Origin: an uncultured Megasphaera sp.
GTDB lineage: Bacteria; Bacillota; Negativicutes; Veillonellales; Megasphaeraceae
Length of the DNA: 6,103 nt
NCBI GenBank assembly: GCA_902464195.1
Contig: CABQJB010000119.1
Span: forward strand, 1 to 6,103
Reading direction: 5' to 3'
Shown: piece by piece, positions 5,379 to 6,103 of the stretch
Position numbering within the stretch: the first letter of the stretch is position 1
Layout: the number at the start of each line of letters is the position of its first letter
Translations under genes and position numbers: made by a program
The notes under the pieces: model-generated
The model's database searches: none
Told to the model about the DNA's origin: nothing
What the model saw: the letters and a program-made list of their open reading frames with translations, nothing else

Positions 5379-6011
5379 ATGGCTATTTCCAAGAAAGTAA
5401 AAGATGAAATGCTGCAACGGTTCCAGGACCAGTACGGTATCATGAAACCGGCTCTCCATTATAACTCTCCTTTTGAATTGATGATTGCCGTCATCTTGTC
5501 GGCCCAATGTACAGACGAACGGGTCAATATCGTGACGGCCGGCATGTTTCCGGAATACAACACGCCGGAAAAGATGCTGACTCTGGGAACGGCGGGACTG
5601 GAAGAAAAGATACGGACCTGCGGTCTCTATCGCAGCAAGGCCAAGAATATCCTGGCCAACTGTGCCATCCTTTGCGAAAAATACCATGGTGAAGTGCCGC
5701 AGACTTTCGATGAGCTGGTGAAATTGCCCGGCGTCGGCCGCAAGACAGCCAACGTCCTGGTCAGCATCTTGTTCAATACGCCGGCCATCGCCGTCGATAC
5801 GCACGTCTTCCGCGTGGCAAACCGCCTGCAGCTGGCTGAAGGGACGACGCCGCTGGAAGTCGAAAAAGGCCTGCAGAAGGCCATTCCCAAGGAATGGTGG
5901 AGCCGGGCCCATCATTGGCTCATCTGGCATGGCCGCCGGGTCTGCAAAGCCCGCAAGCCTTTATGCGACAATTGTTTTTTGGCTGATCTTTGTCCCAGTT
6001 GTCAGAAGTAA
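5379..6011 (+). CDS. nth: endonuclease III, base-excision DNA glycosylase/AP lyase
   Basis: This 210-residue enzyme removes oxidised pyrimidines from DNA and cuts the strand at the resulting abasic site. The helix-hairpin-helix motif LPGVGRKTANV (116-126) carries the catalytic Lys122, and VDTHVFRV (139-146) carries the catalytic Asp140; these correspond to Lys120 and Asp138 of the Escherichia coli enzyme. The C-terminal [4Fe-4S] motif C-x6-C-x2-C-x5-C is complete at Cys189, Cys196, Cys199 and Cys205. SAQCTDERVN (41-50) is the usual N-terminal family block. Length is normal. ATG 5379 follows the larE stop by one base, with AGGA at 5364-5367, so translation is probably coupled. It is the last gene of the pncB operon; no terminator is visible in the 92 bases that follow. 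Confidence 0.96.
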   Translation: MAISKKVKDEMLQRFQDQYGIMKPALHYNSPFELMIAVILSAQCTDERVNIVTAGMFPEYNTPEKMLTLGTAGLEEKIRTCGLYRSKAKNILANCAILCEKYHGEVPQTFDELVKLPGVGRKTANVLVSILFNTPAIAVDTHVFRVANRLQLAEGTTPLEVEKGLQKAIPKEWWSRAHHWLIWHGRRVCKARKPLCDNCFLADLCPSCQK

Positions 6012-6050
6012 AACGTTAAATTAAAATAAACACATTGACAAAGCGTTAAA
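6011..6050. repeat. 10-base direct repeat at 30-base spacing near the downstream promoter
   Basis: AAACGTTAAA (6011-6020) and AAGCGTTAAA (6041-6050) match at nine of ten positions and start exactly 30 bases apart, near three helical turns. The second copy lies between the -35 and -10 boxes of the promoter at 6035-6063. This could be a paired operator, but AT-rich sequence makes chance matches easy. Confidence 0.35.
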
Positions 6051-6063
6051 AGTTTTATAAAAT
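6035..6063 (+). promoter_or_regulatory. sigma-70 type promoter for a gene beyond the window
   Basis: A perfect TTGACA (6035-6040) is followed at 17 bases by TAAAAT (6058-6063), five of six matches to the -10 consensus. An overlapping TATAAA (6056-6061) would need a 15-base spacer. Transcription would begin near 6070 and leave the window to the right; no start codon with a ribosome site appears before 6103. Confidence 0.75.
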
Positions 6064-6103
6064 AACACCAATACAGACAAAATTTCATAAGTAATATCGA
6101 GAG

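Noticed and set aside
4649..5443. Long - strand open frame opposite larE
   Set aside because: There is no recognisable protein pattern, and the + strand frame has full LarE motifs.

Overview
The window looks like ordinary chromosome from a moderately GC-rich Firmicute with strong Shine-Dalgarno (SD) sites. The best guess is a Negativicute of the Megasphaera/Veillonellaceae type. Supporting points are a transketolase split into two genes, a LarE homologue (Megasphaera-type lactate users racemise lactate), TTG starts behind strong SD sites, and intergenic hairpin repeats of a kind common in gut Firmicutes. This assignment is an inference from style, not from a marker gene. All six genes lie on the + strand; no tRNA, rRNA, CRISPR array, insertion sequence or phage gene was seen.

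Region 1 (1-1977) is the transketolase operon. A near-consensus sigma-70 promoter (68-96) is followed within about 90 bases by a GC-rich hairpin with a seven-T tract (152-189). Transcription must therefore read through a terminator-like element to reach the genes. A 20-codon reading frame overlaps that hairpin, and the first start codon sits in the loop of a perfect 16-base palindrome. The two halves of transketolase follow, coupled through a TGATG junction, and together would make one thiamine-diphosphate enzyme of the non-oxidative pentose phosphate pathway.

Region 2 (1978-2271) is a 294-base gap. It holds, in order, four tandem heptamers, a double hairpin, a GC-rich hairpin, a symmetrical 14-bp terminator, an 8-bp inverted repeat and a probable promoter. 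The first three look like dispersed genomic repeats; the last three look like the end of one operon and the control region of the next.

Region 3 (2272-6011) is a tight four-gene operon: pncB (nicotinate to NaMN), an ADP-ribosylglycohydrolase, larE (sulfur transferase for the nickel-pincer nucleotide cofactor) and nth (endonuclease III). Gaps are 12 bases, a 32-base overlap and 1 base. PncB leads, through NaMN and NaAD, to the compound that LarB converts into the LarE substrate, so pncB and larE act on one metabolic line. larA, larB and larC are absent here. The glycohydrolase also acts on NAD-derived ADP-ribose; nth has no evident link.

Region 4 (6012-6103) is AT-rich. It has a clear promoter (6035-6063) firing out of the window and a 10-base direct repeat spaced exactly 30 bases apart. 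No terminator for nth is visible. No radically new system is evident; the most interesting points are the tkt leader and the pncB-glycohydrolase-larE grouping.
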